Assembly: GCA_907165065.1 (NCBI GenBank)
Contig: OU015532.1
Coordinates: 36,684,339-36,748,338, forward strand
Direction of reading: 5' to 3'
Source of the DNA: Caprimulgus europaeus
Lineage: Eukaryota > Chordata > Aves > Caprimulgiformes > Caprimulgidae
DNA length: 64,000 nt
Within the stretch, counting starts at the first letter, position 1, and each line of letters opens with the position of its first letter. The notes beneath the pieces were generated by a model, which ran no database searches, was not told the DNA's origin, and saw only the letters and a list, made by a program, of their open reading frames with translations. The translations under genes and the position numbers were made by a program. Positions 13,801 to 22,687 of this stretch are shown in pieces.

Positions 13801-14887
13801 GGGTTTGCGTGTACGGCTGGCTGTATGCACAAGTGGGCTGGCCTTTCCTCTCCCCTGACAAGCAAGTGAAGAGGCATGTCATAAAAAATCCCCATACTGC
13901 TGGGGATTTTTTTAAGTGTTATTTCCACATATCTTGGGTGTTCCCCTTTTTATGGGCTTTTCTCACTCAGATGACCTCTGAGGCAGGCCTAAGACCCTGA
14001 TTAATATTCCAGAGTTAAGAGACAAAAGGAAATGCCTTATTTTTGGATGTTGTTTAACTCAAAGTGTTGAGGCATCCCCTGATGCCACCCCTGTTCTGTG
14101 TGTCCTCTCTATTTATGCTATTACATTTTCCTTTCTGATCTGCTAGAACCAAAATGTAGGTGACACAAAGACAGCAATACAAGAACAAGTTCTGCTAGTG
14201 AATGTGCTTAGCTTAGGCTTTTGTCTAGAACCTCAGCCTCACAGATAAGTCTTTCTGCTGTTAAAGCAATTTATTTTATGACAGTAAGCATGATGTGTGG
14301 TTCTCTAATAGAGAGCAACTTTCTAAAGACAAAAGACAGGGTCTGAAAAAGATACTGTCCAGAATGGGGGGGGGGGCCAGGATAAACAACAGAGCTCCTT
14401 GCTAAGAGAAACCCAAAGATGGGCAGGAACAAACCTAATCTACTGCACAAACTGGCAGGGAGTTCATCCCTCCATTGTATAACTCAAGTAAGATTCTCCA
14501 TCTGAACAGTGGCTATTTTAAATATGAAGCATAGTACACAGTAGTTCATACAGGTTATGTGAGGGGTGTCTGTACTATATCTTTATTTTGCAGAAAGAAA
14601 ACCAAAGATACAAAAGCTTTAGCAGTCTTATCCATAATGACATGGAAAAGTCTGATACCCTAATTCACTAAACTAAAATTCTTCCCTATGAAGCTTCATA
14701 TCTGCCACACAGCATTCCTCTGTGCACCTTCCTGATCTGTCTCTTTTCTTTCTCTGCAGGAGTGAAGGGCAATGTGCAAGGCAACCTCTTCAAAATCATC
14801 ACCAAAAATGACATTCATTATTATATCCAGGCCAGCTCCAAGGCAGAGCGAGCACAGTGGATTGAAGCAATCAAACCACTGACATGA
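4796..14887 (+). CDS. PLEK2: Pleckstrin-2 (PH-DEP-PH adaptor), complete, 9 coding exons
   Basis: Pleckstrin-2 is a cytoplasmic adaptor recruited to membranes by PI3K lipid products, and it organises cortical actin and cell spreading. The nine exons 4796-4843, 7454-7618, 8665-8846, 9585-9676, 10008-10195, 10684-10785, 11541-11624, 13656-13734 and 14760-14887 join in phase to 1068 nt (355 aa). Human PLEK2 is 353 aa. Visible domains are PH1 (about residues 5-105, basic loop [14 protein letters not shown], helix Trp97), DEP (about 139-222, [10 protein letters not shown] core) and PH2 (about 248-352, [14 protein letters not shown], helix Trp347). All introns are GT-AG. The start ATG has A at -3 and lies in the family's expected N-terminal context. 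Intron 7 holds a CR1 LINE. The paralog PLEK was considered, but segments such as [20 protein letters not shown] fit my memory of PLEK2 much better. Confidence 0.97.
4844..7453 (+). other. PLEK2: PLEK2 intron 1 (2.6 kb)
   Basis: No gene or clear transposable element was recognised here. The plus strand is unusually purine-rich over about 5990-6350, which produces long antisense frames without coding character. Confidence 0.6.
7454..7618 (+). CDS. PLEK2: PLEK2 coding exon 2
   Basis: Residues 17-71, the PH1 beta-strand core, including the basic [12 protein letters not shown] loop. Acceptor CTCTAG, donor CCG|GTACGA, phase 0 at both ends. Confidence 0.96.
7788..7880 (+). repeat. 36-bp tandem repeat, about 2.6 copies
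   Basis: Copies start at 7788 and 7824, and a partial copy starts at 7860. Each begins GCAATGAACTCCCTCACTGT or a close variant. The array lies in PLEK2 intron 2 and is too short to be a classical minisatellite locus. Confidence 0.8.
8665..8846 (+). CDS. PLEK2: PLEK2 coding exon 3
   Basis: Residues 72-132, the end of PH1 with its C-terminal helix ([18 protein letters not shown], Trp97) and the linker to DEP. It ends in phase 2 at CTCCA|GTAAGT. Confidence 0.96.
9585..9676 (+). CDS. PLEK2: PLEK2 coding exon 4
   Basis: Residues 132-163, the linker and first part of the DEP region ([12 protein letters not shown]). Acceptor TTTTACAG. It ends in phase 1 at ACAG|GTACAC. Confidence 0.93.
10008..10195 (+). 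CDS. PLEK2: PLEK2 coding exon 5 (DEP domain)
   Basis: Residues 163-225, the core of the DEP domain ([11 protein letters not shown] and [10 protein letters not shown]) ending [11 protein letters not shown]. Acceptor CCCTGCAG, donor TTT|GTAAGT, phase 0. Confidence 0.96.
10684..10785 (+). CDS. PLEK2: PLEK2 coding exon 6
   Basis: Residues 226-259. A Lys/Ser-rich linker is followed by the first strand of PH2 ([12 protein letters not shown]). It ends in phase 0, at the same position in PH2 as exon 1 ends in PH1. Confidence 0.95.
11541..11624 (+). CDS. PLEK2: PLEK2 coding exon 7
   Basis: Residues 260-287, PH2 strands with the phosphoinositide-binding basic loop [14 protein letters not shown]. Phase 0 at both ends, donor AAG|GTATGT. 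Confidence 0.96.
12632..13566 (+). mobile_element. CR1 LINE, 5'-truncated, in PLEK2 intron 7
   Basis: About 0.93 kb resembling the 3' third of CR1 ORF2 plus the CR1 3' UTR. One frame (12636-13148) encodes [11 protein letters not shown] and [10 protein letters not shown], typical of the end of the CR1 reverse transcriptase, and stops. The protein continues in another frame from 13145 ([16 protein letters not shown]) to 13483. A single frame break near 13140 therefore separates two otherwise open halves. The element ends with the CR1 3' signature (CCATTCTGTGATGCTGTGAT). It lies in the same orientation as PLEK2. Confidence 0.95.
13656..13734 (+). CDS. PLEK2: PLEK2 coding exon 8
   Basis: Residues 288-314, PH2 middle ([13 protein letters not shown] and [10 protein letters not shown]). 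It ends in phase 1 at GCAG|GTAAGC. Confidence 0.96.
14760..14887 (+). CDS. PLEK2: PLEK2 coding exon 9, stop codon
   Basis: Residues 314-355, the end of PH2 with helix [14 protein letters not shown] (Trp347), closed by TGA at 14885-14887. Confidence 0.97.
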
Positions 14888-15800
14888 GCAAGGTGGACTC
14901 CATGCCAAATGAAATGTCACATTTGTGACCATGTTTCCTGCTCTCATTGTCTAGGAGTGTTGTTTTTCCCTGAGATTGTCTATTTTTGTTATTTGTATTG
15001 CCATAGCACCTAGCAATTCCTGGCAGACCAGCATCCAAGGTGCCTAGGAATCATGTAGATTCAGAATAATTCCCCACCAAGAACTCACCATCTAACCAAG
15101 AGACAAAAGACAACAGATGGATACAGAAAAATGGGGCTTTACAAGGAAACCATGACAAATATTCCAGGATGGATGAAAATAATTATTTTGTACAAGTATT
15201 CAGTCTTTACCTGACAGACCCAGGTTATGCTTTATCCTGAGCAAAAATGTCTTGCTCCTTTCCCCTTTACAAAGGGGCTCATAAACTTAATTAGTTAAGA
15301 CTGACTGAATCAAAGTCATGAAAGGTCCTGGTGTCTGAGTCTGCCTTTCTTGGTATGCCACAAGAGTCTTGTGCTAAGCCACAATCCAGCTGCCAGGATA
15401 CTCACTACTGTGGAAAAAAAACAGGGGTCTGTCCGTCCATCTGTCTGCTCTACCATTTGGTTCTCTGTTAGGCTAGAAAAGACCAAAGGATCCTCCTCTC
15501 CAGTATAGAGATTATACTTGTGCTGGTAATGAGCCATAGCAGTACAGGATCCTGAGTATTAAATCAGACCAGTGGCAGTTTTTCCAGGCAGTCACTTGTG
15601 CTGAATATATTGGAAGAAATCACTCAGCCATAAAAGCAAGACTTTTCCTCCTGATTATCACCATAAGTCCATTTATGTGGAGCACCATTGGGACTGAGAA
15701 CTCTAATAGCAGTTCTGACTGTTGCCTTTTCTGTTTTAAGCCATAAGCCATTTGTCAACTAAATTTGATTTTGATACAATTAAATATTTTTTTTAAAAAA
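14888..15800 (+). other. PLEK2: Probable PLEK2 3' UTR
   Basis: AT-rich sequence after the stop. No AATAAA was found before about 15800. ATTAAA variants at 15558-15563 and 15779-15784 are the best cleavage signals. The UTR contains an ancient interspersed repeat (separate entry). Confidence 0.45.
14982..15165 (+). repeat. Ancient amniote interspersed repeat in PLEK2 3' UTR
   Basis: The segment begins TTATTTGTATTGCCATAGCA, passes through CACCTAGCAATTCC and later has GACAACAGATGGATACAGA and ACAAGGAAACCATGA. I recall this order of blocks from an old repeat common in turtle and crocodile genomes and decayed in birds, probably the tail of a CR1-like or SINE element. The family name is uncertain. 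Confidence 0.55.
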
Positions 15801-16520
15801 AAGTTCAGTGCATTTGAATCTCCTGTGCTCTTTAGACATGATTTTTCTCAGAGGGCAGTTTGAGGATATGAAAATATTGGTTTCATACACTGTAAATTTA
15901 GATTTATATAGAAACTGAGACATTCTCCACAACACCAGAGGGTTGAATGGAATGTAAAACACCCAACAAGCCTGCTGATGCAATATTTTCATAAAATTCC
16001 TTGTGTTATCTGAGTGCCTGTATCTGAAAGCCAGACTCTGCAGAGCATCTAAAAGTCCTCTGAACATAGCATGCTATATATCTTCCCTGAAGTCACAGAG
16101 GAATTTGATTGCCCTCTATCCACAGAACCACCTCTTTGTAGAATTTTGTTCTCCATGTTATGCACTAAAAAATAAGTCTCTTCATCTAGAAACTTTCCCC
16201 TTCTTCCTGTGTTATAACAAACCAATTATAACAGAGCCAAAGGCAGCAGCTGTGATATATTCTTATTAGCATAGCCATGTATTTAGGACTTCTCTCTAAA
16301 TCTACAGCAATGTAATAACAGCACAACACTCATGTGCATTCAAATATTTAACAGAGCTGGTAAAGAAGTTTGCCAGCAAAGATGCAGTTTTAATTAGATA
16401 CAAGAATGGGCGATGCAGTTTCAGCTACAGATACCATTTCCTGGGGCTGGTCCAGAGAAGCCTGTGAAATCCACAGCTGTTGAAACCTTTCAATTCACGA
16501 GAACGCTACCTGCAAGAGAC
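15801..16520. other. Intergenic spacer between convergent PLEK2 and galectin-like genes
   Basis: AT-rich, with no exon or repeat that I recognise. It separates the two candidate polyadenylation sites by about 0.75 kb. Confidence 0.5.
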
Positions 16521-16538
16521 AGGGATGGTGGTGAGGCA

Positions 16539-16544
16539 TTTATT
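16539..16544 (-). terminator. Candidate polyadenylation signal of the galectin-like gene
   Basis: TTTATT on the plus strand reads AATAAA on the minus strand, about 530 nt after the galectin-like stop codon. The hexamer suits a 3' UTR of about 0.55 kb; cleavage is not proven. Confidence 0.4.
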
Positions 16545-17074
16545 GCTCTGTACTGGGAAGCACAAATGGCTTTATGCTGACTGAGCAGAGCTTCCAGGAA
16601 AAGCAATTCTCTCCTGATAACGTGAGCCTTGCTGGGGCCCACCAGACTCCCTTATTCACTTAGAAGGAAATAGTCTGCTCCTCTTTTCTCAGTCCCACCA
16701 CCTGCATACTGCCTACTTCTAGTCACAAGGGTAACAGCCACCCCACTGCAGAGGACTGACCTCCACCAGCTGGCATGCCCCAGGGGTTAGGGGACCATGA
16801 GGATGTGAGATACTCCATAGCATCACAAATCATGCAGTTTGGGAGGCCAAGAAAGCATCTCAGCAAAGGCCCTCTGACTGACCTAGACCAGCCATAGCTC
16901 TGCAATTGCTGAGTGTGTGTGAGAAAAGAAGTGCATGTTTCAAACACATCAGCAAATGGAAAAGATACAGTTCCCACTCTCCAGAATCAGCCAGGGGGAA
17001 AAGAGAAAACTTTTCTCAGACAGCAGAAAGTACATTTGCCTCTGTCCTCTGGTGATACTGTGGGCTCCTTTTTT

Positions 17075-17218
17075 TCAAGCCACTTTGGTAAGCTTGATGT
17101 CCCCGGTGATCTGCAAAGCTTTCACCAAGTTCAGGGGCTGAATGCGGTGAGTGAAGTCACAGAGCTGCCGTCCATCAAGCAAGACTCGTATTTGCTGGTG
17201 TTCACATAAGAGCTCCAT
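17075..17218 (-). CDS. Galectin-like coding exon 4, stop codon
   Basis: Residues 97-143, the last strands of the fold (CEHQQIRVLLDGRQLCDF, then HRIQPLNLVKALQITGDI). Acceptor CCACTGCAG on the minus strand; TGA at 17077-17075. Confidence 0.92.
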   Translation of the reverse strand: MELLCEHQQIRVLLDGRQLCDFTHRIQPLNLVKALQITGDIKLTKVA

Positions 17219-20200
17219 CTGCAGTGGAAAAGGACAAGGGATGGTGTTAGAGACAAGTGGCAGAGCTGATTTCACCAGCATGGACTTAGAACCCCATGTG
17301 ATGGGGATAGCGAAGCACAAAGTCTACCAGTTGTTCTGAAATGCCCCTAATAAGTAACCTCTGCTCAGATGATGCTGTAAAGCTCCTTATAGTGAGTTTT
17401 CTTGCTAAGACTAGAGGAAGGAATGGGTTTCTCTCACTATGGCTTGAACTGTTGCTCTCTGTGCCATACCAGACTAGTTAACCTGTCAGTTTCAATAGTT
17501 AGCTATTTGTGATCCTGTACATATTCTTCAGCCTTTCTCCCCCCCTTTTCTTCATCCTAATCATAGTACACCAAAAATTACCTTAAACGTGTCACCTGCC
17601 ATGAACGGGAAGTACGGAATAGTCTTCTCTTCTCTGCCCCACTTCCCAGCAATTCGTGCATTCCGGGTGATGGATTTGTCACTGAAGTTAACTGTAAATA
17701 ACAGCCCAACATCTTTGTTTGCATCCACTGGATCACAGAGCAGAGTCACTGAAAAGCTGAAGAAAACAATTAAATGACTATGACTTTCAGAAATGTGAAA
17801 GGACACGGTGAGCACATCAGAAGCTTATAAAGACTAGAGATGGCTACTGATTTCTTGTCAGACCAAAACATGGGACTCCTACAGGGACTCTGCACAGGCT
17901 TAAAAGCTGCAGAAAGGGATGAGAATAGTCTGGTCCTTGTTTCTCCTCTGGTTTCTGGTAGGATGCTAGTGACTTCTGGTGTTGCTTTCCCTTCTTGTGA
18001 CCAGAATCAAACACATTTGTGGGTGAGCTAATTCCAATTTGTATCGTAAAAGGCGTTATGGAAAACTTCACCAGTGTTGATTGCACTAGAGTTGCTCACT
18101 GTAGATGAAAAAAAACCTGTAACTACAGCACACTGCCATCCAGACTAAACACAGCAATGAACCTGCACCTCCTGTGCCAAAACCATGGGTTTTCAAATGG
18201 TGTTGATTCCAGCCCCCAGCAGACAACCGAGATGCAGGTTCAAAATTGCACCTCTTCCTGCAGGAGAAATGCCTCTTGTGTTGCATTAGATAAGGGCAAG
18301 GAGTAGAAAATGCTGGCAGGGCAGTCAGAGGGTCCAAACAGTGAATTATTTCTCAACCCTTTTAATCTCAATCTAAGAGCAGGAAAACTAAATAGAGCTA
18401 TAAATTATTAATCTATATGACTTTCTTCCTCTCAAAAAGGACAGACCCTCAAGAAATAATTTGAATCTAGAAGACAGGTAGGAGCACGTATGGCAGGGGT
18501 GAAGCCCCCACCAGCTCCTTCACTTACCTCTTTGGGTTGGAGTGTACCACCCCAATGACCGTGAGCTTCATGGCTGGTCTCAGGCCACCTTTAATTTCAC
18601 CAATATACTGCTCCATCTGCAGGGAACAGTGAAAATGTGCTGTGGTAGGTCACATCGTGGGTAAACAGGCTTTAACAGCTGCTTTGGTCAACTCATATAG
18701 CTTGATTTTATTTTTACATTTACAAAAGAACTTAAAAATATTTCTAGCCTAAAATACTTCTTGCTCCTTTGGTATAAATTCTGTCAGTTCTGGTATCCGA
18801 GGCGAGCGAGATGGCTGCCATAACCCAACGGCTGGTAACTAGGTGTGTTCTGACTGGAACAGCGATGGGGAGGATGAGTGGCCACTGTCAGTGCTCCACC
18901 TGACTGCCATGCCTGAGTGATGACCCTGATGGCATGCCTCGGGTGGCTCTGGCAACAGCCACCACTGACTCGGGGTGACTGACAACACTCCCCAAGACCA
19001 CAGCAGCTGCTGCAAGCGCTGAGGCCGCGGTGAACCACACGTCTCACAAGTGAGAGGACCAAGATAGCTGACACACCTGGGACGAGCTGGTGATGGCTGC
19101 TGTGGTCTAACAACACAGTGAGTCTGGTTGCAGCGCTCCATGCAGCAATCAAAAGCTTTGTGGCAGCATGATGCACAGTGCAGATTCTCTGTGAATTTAG
19201 GCTGCCAGCTTAAATTTGTTAATGAATTTCAATAGGCTACCTTGACACCGAGACAGGTGGCCTCTGTCCTCTGCCACACGAGCACAAAGCCAGCACTGAT
19301 GCTGCCCTACCGCTGCATGCTGACAGAAACACAACCATGTTCTCACAGCGGATGCCAGTCACACCCATCCCCACCGCTTTTTCAAAGCCAGAAAATGGCT
19401 TCTCGGTGGATTCACTTCTGTCCTGTTCACAGAGACCTGTAGTTACAAACTCCGCCCAAAGGTCAGAGCTGCATTTACTCGCTGCAAGTAATTCTCCAAC
19501 CGCTTCAACGGTCAGTGGAGAAGCTAATGCAGGCGTGGGTTGACATGGAAAAATAGAGAGCTTGGAGACAAGTGTGAGGGACATTCTGAGACTTCAGTTT
19601 CAGAAATGGCTTTAAAATGTAAATGCCAGAGTCCTACACTGTAGCATGTAATCACTCCCTACGCAGAGTCACTCGGAAAGAAGCTGCTATAAAACACTGA
19701 GCGTTATTAGCAGTTTGTGTAACACTGATAATATTCCGAGGCAATGCACAGCAGACCCTGTTTTAGATAAAAAGCACTTTATCGTTCCAAGGTAAAAATT
19801 CATACGCTTTTTGCTAGAAGAGCTGCACAACATATGCATGCTTTAGTATTTTGACTATGAGAAGCACTACCTCAGCATGGAAACCCACAGACTTCTGCTC
19901 ACAGCAGATGGGCTTCCATTTACGTGTAAATTGCTAAGGGTATTTCATAGGTATTTTTAAATTTTGGAAAATATAACCAATGTTAGATTTTGAAATTACT
20001 GAATGCCACCTTACTTAATGGAAACACAAATTCAAGATTAAAAATGTTTTGCCCATACTCCATTTCCCAATTTCAATATACTAGTTATATCTTCTGCTGA
20101 GATGACCTTAAACAGTTTATTTTCTCACCTAGATATTTACATTCAGCCACCTTCACAGATATACTAATAAACCTCTAATTCCTAACAAGGCCAATATTGG

Positions 20201-20960
20201 AAGAAATTAATTAAAAAATATCTTTAAAAATGACAGCACTACTGCTGATTGTTAGTAATGTACATTTACCCTTGTAGAAGTGGGCATGTGTGTTTTGAAC
20301 AAAAGAAAAGCGTCAACCACCTGAGATGTCTTACATGATGGAGCAGCTCCTCAAGTAAGGAGTCTGACTGTCAGGAGATACTTTAAACTGGTTAAAGCAA
20401 TTAAAGAATGGGTAATAAGAATAAAAGATCCCAGGCTAAACGAACTTCATCCTCATACAGGTCCCGTGCCCCACTAAAGCTCCTTCCTTGCTACACAAGA
20501 GACAAGATACAAAATCACACCCCAAACTGAAGGTGCATGTTGAGAACTTGTTTGCACAGAGCTGCATCATAGTGAGCACCATCATTAGAGGCAGACAGAC
20601 TCCGAACTGCAACGGACTGAACGACGACCACATGGTTTGAACGCTTAGAGCACATCCAGCATGGCTGAAAGGAGTTCAGAGACCTGACTTCCCCCGCGCC
20701 TGTTGTGCGCAGGGCAGGTGGGTGGAAGGTGCTCAGGTGGGTGGAAGGTGCTCAGGTGGGAGGAGCTCAGGTGGGAGGTGCTCAGGTGTTCAGGCAGGAG
20801 GTGTGTGTACCACAGTGGTACCAGCTCCTGGGGCACCTCACAGGGTTCACTGGTGGGTCCCAGCACGTGCGCACGGACACAGCCCCCTTCCCCTATTTTC
20901 CGTCCAGGAGCCCAGGGGACTCACTCGGTCACTTACTTTGGGACACCTCTCCTCTGTCAT
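17075..20960 (-). CDS. Galectin-related protein (LGALSL/GRP-like), 4 coding exons
   Basis: A single galectin-fold (jelly-roll) domain of the GRP family. Exons on the minus strand are 20960-20937, 18616-18528, 17756-17582 and 17218-17075. They total 432 nt (143 aa) and join in phase (0, 2, 0). Family landmarks are GEIKGGLRP, LTVIGVVHSNP, EEKTIPYFPF and CEHQQIRVLLDGRQLCDF, ending ALQITGDIKLTKVA. Human LGALSL is 172 aa with a longer N-terminus. The canonical sugar-binding set His-Asn-Arg/Trp-Glu-Arg is mostly missing, as in GRP, but Trp77, Glu80 and probably Asn61 remain. It faces PLEK2 tail to tail and ZFYVE26 head to head. It may be the LGALSL paralog called GRPB in fish. Exons 2-4 are firm; exon 1 is a prediction. 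Confidence 0.87.
17582..17756 (-). CDS. Galectin-like coding exon 3
   Basis: Residues 38-96, the central strands that in true galectins hold the sugar site. Read here: SFSVTLLCDP, LLFTVNFSDKSITRNARI and GKWGREEKTIPYFPF. Acceptor TTTTCTTCAG, donor AAG|GTAATT. Confidence 0.92.
18528..18616 (-). CDS. Galectin-like coding exon 2
   Basis: Residues 9-38: MEQYIGEIKGGLRP and LTVIGVVHSNPK. Acceptor TCCCTGCAG, donor AAGAG|GTAAGT, ending in phase 2. It opens with ATG, so translation could also begin here if exon 1 is not used, giving 135 aa. Confidence 0.9.
18781..19145. repeat. GC-rich block of unknown origin in galectin-like intron 1
   Basis: Sharply bounded and GC-richer than its AT-rich surroundings, with CpGs. 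Two overlapping minus-strand frames stay open (18784-19176 and 18839-19141), but the residues (Ser/Cys/His-rich) match no family I know. It could be a retroelement fragment or a CpG-rich enhancer; not identified. Confidence 0.35.
20704..20792 (+). repeat. Short G-rich minisatellite, about 20-bp unit
   Basis: About four diverging units built on GGTGGGTGGAAGGTGCTCA. It lies within 150-250 bp downstream of the predicted galectin-like start exon, inside intron 1. Confidence 0.75.
20937..20960 (-). CDS. Predicted galectin-like coding exon 1
   Basis: ATG at 20960 encodes MTEERCPK and stops at a perfect donor (AAA|GTAAGT) in phase 0, which fits exon 2. The ATG has G at -3 and lies in GC-rich, promoter-like DNA. 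There is no direct protein similarity because GRP N-termini vary, so this is a model from splice signal, phase and context. Confidence 0.5.
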
Positions 20961-21339
20961 CACCGCTCTGGCTCTCACCCTCGCCTCTGCCGCAGCAGTC
21001 CCCGGAGGAGTTTTTGTTTTGAGTGCCAGGACAAAAACAAACAAAAAGTCCGGAATAAAGGGAGGATGTCGAGGGGGGCTTATCTCTGCCGAACACCGGC
21101 TGGACACCACCCAGCTGAGCCGCTGCGTCACCGCCCTCCATGCCTCGTCCCACCGGGGAAGCTCACAAGTCACAGGGCTGGTGTGGGTGAGAGGGCAGGG
21201 GGACTGCGAGGCCAGGCAGGGGGACTGCCAGGCTGGGCAGGCACCGGCCGCCCCGCACAGGGCTGCCTGGCACGTCCATGTCTGCAGCTGCGGCTGTACC
21301 TGCACGTTTTGATGCATTTAGAATTGCGTGCGTGCGCAG

Positions 21340-21598
21340 CATTTTTCAGGTATATGTAATACATATAAACACCATGTCCTTTATTTTGAGGCCGTTTCTG
21401 TCCTCACTTAAAGGGGTAAATACATGTAAGACATACATCACTATACAGACCTACATATATAGGGTGTGGTACACATATAGGGTTAAACACATGTACAAGA
21501 GGTAAATACACAGCCGCACACATATGTATACACCCCTACAGGTATACCCCTCTCTGTGTGTGTACAGAGGTGTATATAACATATGTATACAAGGCCTC
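21340..21598. repeat. Alternating TA/CA-rich tract upstream of the CpG island
   Basis: Runs of TATATA, ACATACA, GTGTGTG and CATATGTATACA form an alternating purine-pyrimidine segment with several short palindromes. It stops abruptly where the GC-rich island begins near 21600. Confidence 0.6.
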
Positions 21599-21944
21599 CC
21601 CTCCGAGAGACACCGCCCAGACTGCCCCGCCCCGGGTTCCTCCCCCGCCCCACACCTCCCCAGGATCCCCGCCGGTCCCGAGAGGTCCGCCCCGCCGCGG
21701 AGGGGCGCCGCAGGGGGCGGTCCCACTGCGCTCTTGGGGGGGTGGAGCTTCAGACGGAAGCCAATCAGAACCAAGAGACGCCTGGGCAGAAGCGACCGCG
21801 GGGCGCGCTGGCGGGCGTGGTTAGCGAGGAGGGCGGGAGCCGTTCTGCCCGGGTTCCTGAGGCGGCGTCAGGCGCCCCAAAGAAAAATGGCGGTTTGTTT
21901 ATGTTCTGCCCCCGCCGGCGGCGCGGTCAGCTGAGGCGGTGCCC

Positions 21945-22047
21945 AAGATGGCGGCGGCGAGGGGTGGCGTTGCCGGGGCGGTGCGGGCAGTGCCCGCGCT
22001 GCAGTAGAGCCCAGCGCCGTCGAGGTGGTCGCGTCCCGCCTCGCCAG
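21945..22047 (+). other. ZFYVE26: Possible non-coding first exon of ZFYVE26
   Basis: Sequence after the second YY1 motif ends at a good donor (CCAG|GTAATG, 22047/22048). A matching acceptor (CCCGGCCCAG) ends at 22474, 22 nt before the start codon. This gives a 5' UTR intron, as in the human gene as I recall it. The exon start is not defined by the sequence. Confidence 0.4.
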
Positions 22048-22496
22048 GTAATGCCGGCCGCCGAGCAGGGACGGACCTTGCGGAGGAGGGCGAGGCCGCG
22101 GCCGGGTTCGCGGCAGAGCGCACGGCCCGGGGCGAGCGGCCGCCACCGCCCGCAAAGGCAGCCCCTCCGCGGCGGGGCTGGGGGCTCGGGGAGCGGCGGG
22201 AGCATCCCGCCGCGCTGGGCTGGGTTCCTGCGGGTGACGTACCCGCGGCGGGGCGGTCACGGTCGAGCGGCAGCCGCGCTGTCAGCCCGCGGTGCTTGTC
22301 GGCGCTTTCCCCCGCTGCCCCTGGGGGGAAAAGCCCCTGAGGCCTGGCCCTGGCTCTCCGCCCGCCGTGGGCGCGCTGTCCGTGCGGGGAAGAAGGGGAG
22401 GTGGGTGGGGTGTACCGTGCCGTACCCCAGCGCGCCCTTACGGCATCTGCTTCGCGCGTGTCACCCCGGCCCAGGTCACCCCCTCGTCCCGGGAAG

Positions 22497-22687
22497 ATGC
22501 ATTGCTTCGGAAACGAAGAAGCGGTCTCTCTGGAGCGGCTCTTCGGGTTTTTCTGCGAGTGCGTGCGGCGGGGAGACTGGGAGCTGGCGCAGGCCTGCGT
22601 GCCCCAGCTGAGCCAGGGGCACGGGGATGGCCCGGAGAAGGTGGAAGCAATCCTGCAGGCTCTGGTAGCTTGTCCCGTCGGGGTGAG
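22497..22687 (+). CDS. ZFYVE26: ZFYVE26 coding exon 1
   Basis: Residues 1-64, from ATG at 22497 to CPVGVR. It ends in phase 2 at GTGAG|GTAAGT. Earlier in-frame ATGs such as 22401 lack family similarity and precede the likely acceptor at 22474. Confidence 0.95.

Noticed and set aside
4796-14887. PLEK (pleckstrin-1) instead of PLEK2
   Set aside because: The exon sequences fit my memory of PLEK2 closely throughout, including length (355 versus 353 aa).
20703-21359. Long overlapping frames on both strands before the CpG island
   Set aside because: They arise from the minisatellite and GC-rich DNA. Several mutually overlapping frames with no family similarity.
21583-22611. 342-codon plus-strand open frame
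   Set aside because: It lies wholly in the CpG island, is rich in Arg, Gly, Pro and Ala, and overlaps ZFYVE26 exon 1 in another frame. A GC-composition artefact.
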